From NCBI RefSeq assembly GCF_000619885.1, contig NZ_KK211040.1, positions 62,001-126,000 on the forward strand: a stretch of DNA of 64,000 nucleotides. The letters run 5' to 3'. The DNA comes from Balneatrix alpica DSM 16621 (lineage in GTDB: Bacteria; Pseudomonadota; Gammaproteobacteria; Pseudomonadales; Balneatricaceae). The notes beneath the pieces are model-generated. The model was not told the origin of the DNA, did not search any database, and saw only the letters and a program-made list of their open reading frames with translations. The position numbers were made by a program, and so were the translations under genes. Shown here piece by piece: positions 36,811 through 45,625 of this stretch. Positions within the stretch are counted from its first letter, which is position 1; each line of letters begins with the position of its first letter.

Positions 36811-39183
36811 TCAGTCGAATAACGACAGCTGGCTGGCGACTTCCTGCTCAAAGCTACTACCCAACATCTGTAAAATGGCATCCACCATCGGCTTGACCTG
36901 ACGTTGGATATAAAGCTCATAGTCCAGGGGGGCACTGGTATGACCCAGAGGCTCTGCTCCCTGCAGCGTCAGTACATATTCCACATGGCTACCACGTTGA
37001 TAACGCGGGGTAAGCCCCTGCGCTAAACGCCATGTCTCCAGCTTACGCGCTGCCTGCACGTGGGGCGGCACCTGACGCTGGTAACTGGCCAACGGACGCC
37101 GCAAACGTTTTCGAAACACCAGCGCCTCATCCCACCGCCCTGCCCGCAACTCGGCAATGCGCTCGCGCAGCCATTCGCTGTAGGGCTGATCGAGAAAAAT
37201 GCGTAGATACAGCTCCCGCTGTAACTGACGGGCAAAAGGCGTCCAGTCGGTACGCACTGACTCCAGCCCCTTCACAATCAACTGCGGTTCGCCCTGACGC
37301 CAAACCAAGCCTGCATAGCGCTTTTTGCTACCCTCAGCAGAGCCCCGAATAGTCGGCATAAAAAAACGGCTGTAGTGGGTTTCAAACTCAATTTCCAAAT
37401 AGCTTTCCAGGCCATATTGCTGGGCCAAATGCTGCTCCCACCACTGGTTCAGTGCTTGCGCCAGAGCCTGCCCCAGATTACAGGCCTGCTCTTCGTCATA
37501 TTGCCCTTTGAGCCAGACAAACAGGGAATCCGTATCACCATAGATCACTCCATAACCCTGTGCCTCAATCCACTCTTTGCTCTGCTGCAGAATCTGATGG
37601 CCACGCAGAGTAATAGAAGAGGACAGGCGTCGATCGAAGAAACGGCACAGAGGTGAGCCTAAGACACCATAAAAAGAATTCATGATGATTTTAATCGCCG
37701 TCGACAGCACCTTTTTACCAGCTCTTTTCGCCTCTTCCCTGGCCTGATGACAGCGGGTAACGATTTCCGGCAGGATAGGTTGCTGGCGCCAAAAGCGAGC
37801 TTGGTTGAACCCCTCCACCAGCTCTTGCTCTGGATGCTGCCCACTAAGCCCCTCGACCAGCGCATAGGGGTCAATCAGAAAGCTGCGGATAATGCTGGGG
37901 TACAGACTTTTAAAATCCAGTACCAGCACATGCTCATATAGTCCGGGGCGGGAATTCATCACAAAGCCGCCGGGGCTATCCACCGCGGCCTCGCCTGAGG
38001 CATAGACTGGTGCAACATAACCCTTGCGGTGTAGAGCGGGCAAATAAAGGTTATCAAAGGCCGCCGCTGAGCCCCCCACCCTATCGAGACTAAGCCCTGT
38101 CAGCTCCGCCCTGGCTAATAAATAGTCGAGCAACGCCGCCTTGGCGAAAATATCCGCCACCAGACGACAGTCCTCCAGGTTGTAGGCCGCCAGCGCCTGG
38201 GGTTCCTGACGATAGAGGCGGCTGATCTCCTCGCCACGCTGATCAGGATCTTCAATCAGCTTTTCTCGCCCCAACAGCTCCTTGGCCACCGCATTAAGGG
38301 CGTAACTTTCAAACTGCCAGGTGGCATTTTTGAGGGTATCAATACCATCTAAGGCGACCCGCCCTGGCCAATCGACAAACACATGCTGAGTCGAGCGGGA
38401 CTGACGTATGCTGGCAAGCTCACCACCACGTCCCCATTGCAGGGGCAGTTTTTCTTCCTGGTAGTGGCGTGCCAGCACCTGCAAGTCAAACCCAACCAGG
38501 TTCCACCCCAGAATCACATCCGGATCCCAGCTGACCAGGCGTTGCTCAAAAGCCAGCAGCAGGCTACGTCGATCGGCATACCAACACAGCCGCCCTCCGC
38601 CAGGCAAGGTTTGATCCTGACCTTGCCCCAGCATCAGCACCTCTTGCTTATCTTCCATCAGCAGGCCGATGCAGTAGAGCTTACGAGCATCCATAGAGGT
38701 TTCGATATCGAGCGACAACCATCGCAACTTTGGCGTCACTCTGCTTGGCCGAGCACGATAAGCGGGGGAGCCCGCGGAAGCAGTGGAGATGGCTTGCAAC
38801 TGCACCCCGGCACGAATTCCCCGCTCCATCAGATAACGCTCCTGGGGGCGGATATCCTCTTCCATCAGGCGCACCCCCGCCTCCTGCAAACGCTCACGGC
38901 AACGATAAAAACTGCTCAGGTTAGCGCAGTAACAACCCACTACCGGCTGGCGCTCAAAGTCTTGCAAAGCCAGGGTTTGCAGGCGCCAGTGCGATAATCC
39001 CGCCAATACTTGCTCAGCTTGCTGGCGTTGCGCAGCAGGAATAAAAAAGACCGCTTCTTGATCCGCTACCTGCCAGGCATGGGGGCCTGCAGGGGTCCAT
39101 AACCAGTAACGCAGCTGCAGCCGCTCCCCCTCATCATAAGCGTGGCGACTGAGTACTAATCCCGTTACTTGTGCTTGTTGCAC
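36811..39183 (-). CDS. polB: DNA polymerase II
   Basis: Family B repair polymerase of 790 residues (E. coli 783). The 3'-5' exonuclease motifs are LSLDIETSM (Exo I, about 155), LGWNLVGFDLQVLARHY (Exo II, about 224) and AYNLEDCRLVADI (Exo III, about 330). Polymerase motifs are DFKSLYPSIIRSFLIDP (motif A, about 418), KIIMNSFYGVLGSP (motif B, about 495) and VIYGDTDSLFV (motif C, about 545). All catalytic acidic residues are present. In E. coli it is under LexA; no CTGT-N8-ACAG box is seen at the TATAAT -10 (39222-39227, minus strand) that precedes it. Confidence 0.98.
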   Translation of the reverse strand: MQQAQVTGLVLSRHAYDEGERLQLRYWLWTPAGPHAWQVADQEAVFFIPAAQRQQAEQVLAGLSHWRLQTLALQDFERQPVVGCYCANLSSFYRCRERLQEAGVRLMEEDIRPQERYLMERGIRAGVQLQAISTASAGSPAYRARPSRVTPKLRWLSLDIETSMDARKLYCIGLLMEDKQEVLMLGQGQDQTLPGGGRLCWYADRRSLLLAFEQRLVSWDPDVILGWNLVGFDLQVLARHYQEEKLPLQWGRGGELASIRQSRSTQHVFVDWPGRVALDGIDTLKNATWQFESYALNAVAKELLGREKLIEDPDQRGEEISRLYRQEPQALAAYNLEDCRLVADIFAKAALLDYLLARAELTGLSLDRVGGSAAAFDNLYLPALHRKGYVAPVYASGEAAVDSPGGFVMNSRPGLYEHVLVLDFKSLYPSIIRSFLIDPYALVEGLSGQHPEQELVEGFNQARFWRQQPILPEIVTRCHQAREEAKRAGKKVLSTAIKIIMNSFYGVLGSPLCRFFDRRLSSSITLRGHQILQQSKEWIEAQGYGVIYGDTDSLFVWLKGQYDEEQACNLGQALAQALNQWWEQHLAQQYGLESYLEIEFETHYSRFFMPTIRGSAEGSKKRYAGLVWRQGEPQLIVKGLESVRTDWTPFARQLQRELYLRIFLDQPYSEWLRERIAELRAGRWDEALVFRKRLRRPLASYQRQVPPHVQAARKLETWRLAQGLTPRYQRGSHVEYVLTLQGAEPLGHTSAPLDYELYIQRQVKPMVDAILQMLGSSFEQEVASQLSLFD

Positions 39184-39513
39184 CCACCTACCCTTGTTTG
39201 AGATATGAAAAAAGCAGCGCCATTATATCTCACAAGAGCCTCTCACCGGCTTCACCCGCTCCGGTGAGAAAATAAAGCCAGCGCAGCACTTTGCCGCCGA
39301 AAACGCCCTGAATGTTGACGTTATGCCGGTAATCGCTTGCTTTGTAAGGACTTCTTTACGTATTTAAACCGACTTTTGATTGCTCCAGCATCTTCTTTAC
39401 ATCATGCTTGAGCGCAATAACAAAAGCGCACTTTTGACAAAGGCCGTCACGGGTTGTGACACAGCGGTCGGCATCAGTGCCCACAATAACAATCGCCCGC
39501 AGGACACCAGACT
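39184..39513. promoter_or_regulatory. Divergent region polB / REC-CheC gene
   Basis: A minus-strand TATAAT (39222-39227) lies 39 bases before the polB ATG. A perfect 9-bp stem TCTCACCGG/CCGGTGAGA with an 11-base loop (39241-39269) overlaps the matching -35 position and could be an operator or terminator-like element. TTGACA-like hexamers at 39315 and 39434 face the REC gene without good -10 partners. No further gene is seen in these 330 bases. Confidence 0.4.
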
Positions 39514-40503
39514 ATGTCCCTATCTGTTTTGATCTGTGATGACTCCAGCATGGCGCGCAAACAAATGGCTCGCTCGCTCCCCAAGGACTGGGCAGGTGAA
39601 GTGAACTTCGCCTGCCATGGCGGAGAAGCAATGACCTGGCTGCGTCAAAACCCCACCGATGTACTCTTCCTGGATTTAACCATGCCCGAAATGGATGGTT
39701 ATCAGGTACTAGAAGCAATCGGCCAAGAAGGCATTGCGGTCAAAACCATCGTCGTCTCCGGTGACATTCAACCCGAAGCCCAACAGCGGGTAAAAAGCCT
39801 GGGCGCACTCGAGTTTGTGCAAAAGCCGGTCTCCACTGAGCAGATTCATGAGTTGATTGAGCGCTTTCAGCTCGTTTCACAAGGCGAGGTGGCCGATGCC
39901 GCTGCAGGGCTGGAGGTTAGCCTGCACGACTGCTATCAAGAGGTCGTCAACGTCGCCATGGGGCAAGCTGCTGACCGCTTAGCACGCTTACTGGGAGTAT
40001 TCGTTAAGCTGCCAGTACCCAAGGTCAATATTCTTGAGCCAACCGAGCTGGAGATGGCTCTGCAGGCGGTGTCTGATCAAAAGAGTTTATCGGCGGTATG
40101 TCAGGGCTTTATAGGTTCCGGCATTTCGGGTGAAGCCATGGTGCTGTTCTCTGACGCGGACTTCTCCAGCATCGGCCAATTGATGAACTTCACCCTCCCC
40201 TTGAGCGACAGCGATCAGTTGGACGTTCTCATGGACGTCTCCAACATTCTGATCAGCGCTTGTTTACGTGGTGTCGCCGAGCAACTTGATGTGGAGTTCA
40301 GCCAAGGGCATCCAGTTATTCTGGGTCAGCATTGCAGCATCGATGATTTAATCAGCGCCCTACGCCAGAAACCACAGCGGCTAATGGCCATTGAAATAAA
40401 CTACGATCTGGAAGATCAAAACATCACCTGTGATCTGCTGCTACTCTTTACCGCTGACTCCATGCCGGCCCTCGATAGCCGTGTCCGCTTGATTTTGGAA
40501 TAA
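39514..40503 (+). CDS. Response regulator with CheC/CheX-like phosphatase domain
   Basis: Cytoplasmic protein of 329 residues. The receiver domain (about 1-120) has the acidic pair ICDDSSMARKQ, the phospho-acceptor Asp in VLFLDLTMPEMDGYQ (about 50-60) and the KP of FVQKPVS (about 107). The C-terminal part (about 130-325) resembles the CheC/CheX fold, with LMDVSNILISACLRGVAEQLD and a short ELEMALQA. Known members control or remove phosphoryl groups in chemotaxis-like signalling. It is followed after 13 bases by a diguanylate cyclase, so the pair probably links a sensor kinase to cyclic-di-GMP. Confidence 0.88.
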   Translation: MSLSVLICDDSSMARKQMARSLPKDWAGEVNFACHGGEAMTWLRQNPTDVLFLDLTMPEMDGYQVLEAIGQEGIAVKTIVVSGDIQPEAQQRVKSLGALEFVQKPVSTEQIHELIERFQLVSQGEVADAAAGLEVSLHDCYQEVVNVAMGQAADRLARLLGVFVKLPVPKVNILEPTELEMALQAVSDQKSLSAVCQGFIGSGISGEAMVLFSDADFSSIGQLMNFTLPLSDSDQLDVLMDVSNILISACLRGVAEQLDVEFSQGHPVILGQHCSIDDLISALRQKPQRLMAIEINYDLEDQNITCDLLLLFTADSMPALDSRVRLILE

Positions 40504-40516
40504 CCAAGGATCTGCC

Positions 40517-41461
40517 ATGAGCGAAAACTTCAAAGAGTTTCACTGGATGGTCAACATGCTCCAGACCTTGGATGTGGGCCTGGTGGTGATTGATGCCGAT
40601 AAAAAAGTCCAACTCTGGAATGGCTTTATGGAGAACCACAGCGGCATGAAACCCGATGTGGTGCGTGATAAAGACATCACCACCCTCTACCCTGAAATGC
40701 CCGTTGATTGGCTGGATCGCCAACTCAATATGGTCTTTACCCTGGGCAACAAGGCATTCTCCACCTGGGAGCAGCGTCCCTACCTGTTCCCCTTCCGCAC
40801 CTATCAGCCGATTACTGGTCGGGCGGAATTTATGTACCAAAACATCACCATTATCCCCTTAACGGGACTGGATGGCCGCACTGACCATGCCTGCATCATG
40901 GTGTATGACGAATCCGAAGCTGCGCTCAACCGTAATGATCTTAAACAGGCCAACGCCGAGCTGGCTTGGCTCAGCCAAACAGACCCCCTCACTCGCCTCT
41001 TTAACCGTGGCTACTGGGAAGATCGCTTGGTGCATGAATTCCAACGCTTTAAGCGCACCGAACAACCTGTCAGCCTGATCATGTTTGATATTGACCACTT
41101 CAAAAAGGTCAATGATACCTATGGACATCCTGCCGGCGACGAAGTGATTCGCCACGTCTCTCGTATTCTCAAGTCCTGCATTCGCACCACTGATATTGCT
41201 GGGCGCTACGGCGGCGAAGAGTTTGGCGTGATCTTAATTAATACCGACGCAGCGGGCGCGGCCTACTTCGCCGAGCGATTGCGTAAACAGGTTGAGAAAA
41301 ACCCTGCCGTCCATGAAGGCACCTCCATCCCCTTTACGATCAGCCTAGGGGCGGCACAAGCCTGTCTGGAAATGCATGATTATCAAAACTGGTTAGATCG
41401 CACCGATAAAGCCCTCTATCAATCCAAACATAATGGCCGTAACCAACTGACTCAGTTGTAA
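40517..41461 (+). CDS. PAS-GGDEF diguanylate cyclase
   Basis: Makes cyclic-di-GMP from two GTP. The 314 residues have an N-terminal PAS-like sensor (about 10-130, LQTLDVGLVVIDADKKVQLWNGFMENHSG) and a GGDEF domain (about 150-314) with the active-site GGEEF in GRYGGEEFGVIL. The inhibitory I-site RxxD (RTTD) lies exactly five residues before GGEEF, so product feedback inhibition should be intact. No transmembrane span is seen. It is co-transcribed with the REC-CheC protein. Confidence 0.95.
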   Translation: MSENFKEFHWMVNMLQTLDVGLVVIDADKKVQLWNGFMENHSGMKPDVVRDKDITTLYPEMPVDWLDRQLNMVFTLGNKAFSTWEQRPYLFPFRTYQPITGRAEFMYQNITIIPLTGLDGRTDHACIMVYDESEAALNRNDLKQANAELAWLSQTDPLTRLFNRGYWEDRLVHEFQRFKRTEQPVSLIMFDIDHFKKVNDTYGHPAGDEVIRHVSRILKSCIRTTDIAGRYGGEEFGVILINTDAAGAAYFAERLRKQVEKNPAVHEGTSIPFTISLGAAQACLEMHDYQNWLDRTDKALYQSKHNGRNQLTQL

Positions 41462-41480
41462 TCGCCTCAACTCACGCCAA

Positions 41481-41505
41481 CAAGCGGAGGCTCCTCCTCC
41501 GCTTG
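41481..41505 (+). terminator. Hairpin after the diguanylate cyclase gene
   Basis: Perfect 10-bp stem CAAGCGGAGG/CCTCCGCTTG with a 5-base loop. It has no T-run, so termination may be inefficient or Rho-assisted. Confidence 0.5.
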
Positions 41506-41539
41506 CGCGCAAAAACTTATCCCGCAAGTCAAAAATGCG

Positions 41540-41545
41540 TATAAT
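41540..41545 (+). promoter_or_regulatory. -10 element (TATAAT) of the queC promoter
   Basis: Consensus TATAAT 24 bases before the queC ATG; the -35 at 17 bases is weak (TTATCC). The predicted mRNA leader is only about 18 bases, too short for a preQ1 riboswitch. Confidence 0.6.
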
Positions 41546-41569
41546 GCGCCCCTTTGTCAGGGGGGCGAC

Positions 41570-42238
41570 ATGAAAGAAAAAGCAGTTGTTATCTATTCTG
41601 GCGGCATGGACTCCTTCACCGTGCTCCATAAAGCCTTAGCCGCTGGCTATGAGCTCTATCCACTCTCATTTCACTACGGGCAGCGTCACGCCAAAGAGCT
41701 GGATGTAGCCGCAGCGGTTTGTCAGCAACTGGGACTGCCACATAAAGTCGTGGATATTCGTGCCATCAATACCCTGCTGGCCGGCTCATCACTCACCGAT
41801 GACATTGAAATCCCGCAAGGGCACTACGCCGACGACAACATGAAGTCCACCGTCGTGCCTAACCGCAATATGATTCTGCTGTCGCTGGCCATTGGTTACG
41901 CAGTTTCCATTGGTGCACGCAAGGTGTTCTATGGCGCCCATTCTGGCGACCACAGCATCTATCCGGATTGCCGCCCAGAGTTTGTGCAGAAGATGAACGC
42001 CGTCTCCCTGATTGCCAACTACGAACCAGTTGAAGTGGTTAGCCCCTACTTGAGCCAAAGTAAAATCGACATCCTCCGGGATGGCTTGGCCATGGGGCTG
42101 GACTATAGCCAGACCTGGACCTGCTATAACGGCCGCGAGCGCGCCTGCGGCAAATGCGGGGCCTGCCATGAACGCCTGGAGGCCTTTAGCCTCAACCAGG
42201 CCCAAGATCCACTGCCCTATGAGCAGGCGGAGGCTTGA
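41570..42238 (+). CDS. queC: 7-cyano-7-deazaguanine synthase
   Basis: Converts 7-carboxy-7-deazaguanine to preQ0 using ATP and ammonia in queuosine synthesis. The 222 residues match the family. The PP-loop [16 protein letters not shown] is at about 8-23. The zinc cysteines are C-terminal in [23 protein letters not shown] (about 184-206). It overlaps queE at TGATG, so translation is coupled. Confidence 0.98.
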   Translation: MKEKAVVIYSGGMDSFTVLHKALAAGYELYPLSFHYGQRHAKELDVAAAVCQQLGLPHKVVDIRAINTLLAGSSLTDDIEIPQGHYADDNMKSTVVPNRNMILLSLAIGYAVSIGARKVFYGAHSGDHSIYPDCRPEFVQKMNAVSLIANYEPVEVVSPYLSQSKIDILRDGLAMGLDYSQTWTCYNGRERACGKCGACHERLEAFSLNQAQDPLPYEQAEA

Positions 42239-42867
42239 TGTACAGCGTTAAAGAAGCCTTCTACACCCTGCAAGGGGAAGGCGCTCACAGTGGCCGCCCG
42301 GCGGTGTTTTGTCGTTTTAGCGGCTGCAACCTCTGGAGCGGCAAAGAAAAGCACCGTGCCAGCGCCATCTGCCAATTTTGCGATACCGACTTTGTCGGTA
42401 CCGATGGCCAAAATGGCGGTCGCTTTGCCGATGCCGACAGCCTGGCGCAGCACCTGCGTCAACTCTGGCAAGGCCAGGGTGGCCAGCCCTATGTCGTCTG
42501 CACCGGCGGTGAACCACTCTTACAGCTGGATGAAGCATTAATTGAGGCACTGCACCGCCAGAGCTTTATCATTGCCATTGAATCCAACGGCACCCTGGCA
42601 GCCCCCGCCGGTATCGATTGGATTTGCATCAGCCCCAAAGCCGGCACCGAGTTGTTGCAACAACAGGGCCAGGAGTTGAAGCTGGTTTTCCCCCAAACTG
42701 GCGCAGAACCGGAGCGTTTTGTTCACCTCGACTTCGAGCACTTTTATTTACAGCCGATGGATGGCCCTCAACGCGAGGCCAACACCCAGGCGGCGATTGC
42801 CTACTGTCTGGCCCACCCCCAGTGGTCACTCAGCCTGCAAACCCATAAGTATTTGGGCATAGACTAA
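42238..42867 (+). CDS. queE: 7-carboxy-7-deazaguanine synthase
   Basis: Radical SAM enzyme that makes 7-carboxy-7-deazaguanine from 6-carboxytetrahydropterin. The 209 residues have the family-specific cluster motif C-x14-C-x2-C (CRFSGCNLW to CQFCDTDF, about 28-50), TGGEPLLQLD (about 90-100, SAM contact) and the end SLQTHKYLGID. The start is the ATG in the TGATG overlap; an upstream TTG is unlikely. It is followed after 3 bases by the QueD-like gene. Confidence 0.97.
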   Translation: MYSVKEAFYTLQGEGAHSGRPAVFCRFSGCNLWSGKEKHRASAICQFCDTDFVGTDGQNGGRFADADSLAQHLRQLWQGQGGQPYVVCTGGEPLLQLDEALIEALHRQSFIIAIESNGTLAAPAGIDWICISPKAGTELLQQQGQELKLVFPQTGAEPERFVHLDFEHFYLQPMDGPQREANTQAAIAYCLAHPQWSLSLQTHKYLGID

Positions 42868-42870
42868 GCC

Positions 42871-43719
42871 ATGTCGTTAATTCTGTTTGTTGATAACCTG
42901 AGCGTCCTCGACTGCTCGATTTTTGATCCCGAGCGCGGACTCATTGGTGAAAGCTGGCAAGTCAATGTGCGCCTGCACGGCCAGCCCGATTGGCAGGGTA
43001 TGCTGCTGGACTTCTCCGAAGTAAAAAAGCGCCTGAAGAAAGCTATTGATGCCAGCCTGGATCACACCCTGCTCCTGCCCACCCGTATGCCGGGGCTGCA
43101 GATTGAGGCGCAGGCAGCACAACTAGAGCTGCACTACGATCACCCCAATAACGGTATGCACTGCCGTGGCCCTGCCCAAGCTTTCTCCTTAATCGACTGT
43201 GCTCGCTGTGATGCGCAAAGCGTCGCCGCCCACCTGCGAGCGCTGCTGCTGCCCTTGCTGCCAAACAATCTTACCAATTTGGAGATTGAGCTGGTTGCCG
43301 AGCCGATTGAGGGCGCTTATTACCATTACAGCCATGGCCTCAAGAAGCATGAGGGTAACTGCCAGCGCATTGCCCATGGTCATCGCTCCCGTATTCTGGT
43401 GTTTAAGGATGGTCAACGCGCCCCCGATGCCGAGGCGGAAATTGCCCAGCGCTGGCAGGATATCTATTTAGTCAGCCGGGAAGATATCAGTGGTATCGAA
43501 GCGGGCTGGTTAACCAGCCGCTATCAGGCAGCACAGGGTGAGTTTGCGATTAGCTTGCCATTGCATCGTTGCGATATTCTCGACTGCGACACCACCGTTG
43601 AGTATTTGTCCGCCACCCTGGCGGAGCGCCTGCACCAAGCCGCGCCGCAACACCAGTGGCTGGTACAGGCATTCGAAGGGATTGGTAAGGGCGCCATCAG
43701 CCTACGACAACCTGCTTAA
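42871..43719 (+). CDS. Double-length QueD-like (6-carboxytetrahydropterin synthase family) protein
   Basis: A 282-residue protein, about twice the usual QueD length (~120). It reads as two tandem T-fold (PTPS) halves. The first half (1-140) has DFSEVKKRL (47-55) and LDH (63-65), matching the QueD DF and Asp-His dyad, but where the zinc site should be it has GESW. The second half (145-282) has SHG (His155), Cys164 and HGH (169-171), the nucleophile and zinc ligands, and TTVEYL (Glu244), but lacks LDH. One composite active site is inferred. It sits 3 bases after queE and so very probably does the QueD step of queuosine synthesis; no separate queD is in the window. Confidence 0.85.
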   Translation: MSLILFVDNLSVLDCSIFDPERGLIGESWQVNVRLHGQPDWQGMLLDFSEVKKRLKKAIDASLDHTLLLPTRMPGLQIEAQAAQLELHYDHPNNGMHCRGPAQAFSLIDCARCDAQSVAAHLRALLLPLLPNNLTNLEIELVAEPIEGAYYHYSHGLKKHEGNCQRIAHGHRSRILVFKDGQRAPDAEAEIAQRWQDIYLVSREDISGIEAGWLTSRYQAAQGEFAISLPLHRCDILDCDTTVEYLSATLAERLHQAAPQHQWLVQAFEGIGKGAISLRQPA

Positions 43720-43788
43720 TTGGCTCCTAGCTAGCCGCTACCTACTAGCAAAACGACAGCAGCCATCCTGAGCCGGGCTTAAGCGCCC

Positions 43789-44265
43789 CTAGGATGGATA
43801 CTGCTGCTCGAGCTGCTGCACCTTTTGTTCCAGCGTTTTCAGCAGACGCTGTAGATCCCGGTAGTCGGTGGCACTCATGCCCTCCAGTAATTGCGCCTCC
43901 CATTCCAGCGCTTTGGGCACCAGTCGCTCATACAGGTCTTCCCCCGCCTGACTCAGCACAATCCGGCTTTGCCGTTGGTCATCCTCTTCCCGCTCCCGGT
44001 CAATCCAACCCTTTTCCACCAGAGTTGCCAATGCACGCGACACCTTGGCCTTATCCATCCAGGTTAACTGACCAATCATCTTCGCCGATAGCGGCTGACT
44101 GCTCGCCCCCAGGGTGGCAATGATGCGCCACTCCGGAATACTAAGGTCAAACTCACGGCTATAGACTGCCGACAGGGCCTGACTGATTCGCACCGACAAC
44201 TGATTTAACTTGTAGGGCAAAAACTCCGGCAAAAACAATACCGCTGCCTGTTGGGACTCTGACAT
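43789..44265 (-). CDS. MarR-family regulator, likely of homogentisate catabolism
   Basis: A 158-residue DNA-binding protein. The winged helix (about 35-110) includes PEWRIIATLGASSQPLSAKMIGQLTWMDKAKVSRALATLVEKGWIDRE and ends in a long coiled C-terminal helix. The start MSESQQAAV has GGAGG 8 bases upstream; a longer frame to 44361 is unlikely. It is divergent from hmgA, so it probably represses the aromatic genes in the manner of HmgR/HpaR. The inducer (homogentisate or another intermediate) is inferred. Confidence 0.88.
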   Translation of the reverse strand: MSESQQAAVLFLPEFLPYKLNQLSVRISQALSAVYSREFDLSIPEWRIIATLGASSQPLSAKMIGQLTWMDKAKVSRALATLVEKGWIDREREEDDQRQSRIVLSQAGEDLYERLVPKALEWEAQLLEGMSATDYRDLQRLLKTLEQKVQQLEQQYPS

Positions 44266-44350
44266 GCTCACCCTCCTCTCAATGCCCTCAATACTGCGCC
44301 ACACTGAATCAGCGCGCCATTCTATCCTAGCCACTTGGCGACACCCACCC

Positions 44351-44399
44351 AAAAATATCAAGCAAGACGAATGATATTTTCAACATTGCGTAAAAATAT
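44351..44399. promoter_or_regulatory. Possible operator sites between marR and hmgA
   Basis: The AT-rich divergent region (44266-44473) contains AAAAATAT at 44351-44358, then ATATTTT (44374-44380) and AAAATAT (44393-44399) as an inverted repeat with a 12-base spacer. MarR proteins bind such palindromes, but no match to a known HmgR site is claimed. Confidence 0.35.
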
Positions 44400-44473
44400 G
44401 AACAAATAAGGGTTGAATATGCCACAGCAGCGATGCAATATTAGTTTCAAATAAAACCATTTAATCCAGGAGA

Positions 44474-45616
44474 ATGCTCGTGCGCAAGTGGATCAGCTTC
44501 CCCATTCAAGAAGGCGAAGTCTCACGTCAGGCTCACTGCGACCTACCCGCCGGCACCTATGAGCGTGAACTGGGCCGTGAAGGCTTCTTTGGCCCGGTCA
44601 GTCATATGCATCATAAGCACCCCCCCACCGGCTGGATTGACTGGGAGGGGCCCTTGCGTCCACGTGCCTTCGACTTGACCAAGCTCGACAGCCGCGATGC
44701 CAGCCCCTGGGATGCGCCCTTATTGATGCACAACCCCAAGATGCAGATGCGCTTCTGGCACTGCCACACCTCTATGTCCATGCTGGTGCGCAATTCCGAT
44801 GGCGATGAGCTGCTGTTTATCCATGAAGGCAGCGGTGAACTGTTCTGCGACTATGGCCACCTCAGTATCCGTGATGGTGATTATCTGATGATTCCACGCG
44901 GTACCGCCTGGCGCCTGGAAGTCGCTGAGCCCATGCAAATCCTGATGATTGAAAACACCGATAGCGCCTACCAATTACCCGATAAAGGCATGCTTGGCAG
45001 CAATGCGATCTTTGATCCGGCAGTGATGGACTATCCCCGCATCAATGAGCGCTTCCGTGCCCAGCAGGACGACAGCCAGTGGCAGGTCCATATCAAGCGC
45101 CTGAACCAAGTCAGCAAGGTGACCTTCCCCTTTAATCCGCTGGACGCTATCGGCTGGCACGGCGATAACACCGTGGTGCGGATCAATTGGCGCGATATCC
45201 GCCCATTAATGAGCCACCGCTACCACTTACCACCATCCGCCCACACTACCTTTGTCGGCAATGGTTTCGTGGTCTGTACTTTCTGCCCCCGTCCGATCGA
45301 GTCCGATCCCGGCGCGCTGAAAGTGCCCTTCTACCACAATAATGACGACTACGATGAAATCCTGTTTTATCACCGTGGTAACTTCTTTAGCCGCGATAAC
45401 ATCCATGCCGGCATGATGACGCTACACCCCTGTGGCTTTGCCCATGGTCCTCACCCCAAGGCGCTAAAAAAGAGCTTTGACAACCCTGCCACCTTCACCG
45501 ATGAGGTAGCAGTGATGATCGACACCCGTCAGGCGGTTGAGGTCGATGCAGCAGCCTTCGCAGTGGAAGAGCCAGCCTACGTCAATTCCTGGCAGTCACC
45601 CGGTAAACAAGATTAA
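44474..45616 (+). CDS. hmgA: Homogentisate 1,2-dioxygenase
   Basis: Non-haem iron dioxygenase that opens the homogentisate ring to maleylacetoacetate. The 380-residue protein is of the shorter bacterial type. Recognisable parts are FFGPVSHMHHKHPPTGW (about 38-55), FIHEGSGELFCDYGHLSIRDGDYLMIPRGT (about 115-145), FCPRPIESDPGALKVPFYHNNDDYDEILFYHRGNFFSR (about 275-310, metal-ligand region with His and Glu) and HPCGFAHGPHP (about 320-330). First gene of the catabolic operon. Confidence 0.95.
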   Translation: MLVRKWISFPIQEGEVSRQAHCDLPAGTYERELGREGFFGPVSHMHHKHPPTGWIDWEGPLRPRAFDLTKLDSRDASPWDAPLLMHNPKMQMRFWHCHTSMSMLVRNSDGDELLFIHEGSGELFCDYGHLSIRDGDYLMIPRGTAWRLEVAEPMQILMIENTDSAYQLPDKGMLGSNAIFDPAVMDYPRINERFRAQQDDSQWQVHIKRLNQVSKVTFPFNPLDAIGWHGDNTVVRINWRDIRPLMSHRYHLPPSAHTTFVGNGFVVCTFCPRPIESDPGALKVPFYHNNDDYDEILFYHRGNFFSRDNIHAGMMTLHPCGFAHGPHPKALKKSFDNPATFTDEVAVMIDTRQAVEVDAAAFAVEEPAYVNSWQSPGKQD

Positions 45617-45625
45617 GGAGCACCC

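Noticed and set aside
39272-39300. Possible sigma-28 promoter (TAAA ... GCCGCCGA) before the REC-CheC gene.
   Set aside because: Spacing is one base too long and the -10 half matches poorly; no flagellar or chemotaxis operon is nearby.
41547-41567. GC-rich stem CGCCCC/GGGGCG covering the queC SD, as a possible regulatory hairpin.
   Set aside because: The TATAAT at 41540-41545 predicts a transcription start near 41552, inside the left arm, so the full hairpin would not be in the mRNA.
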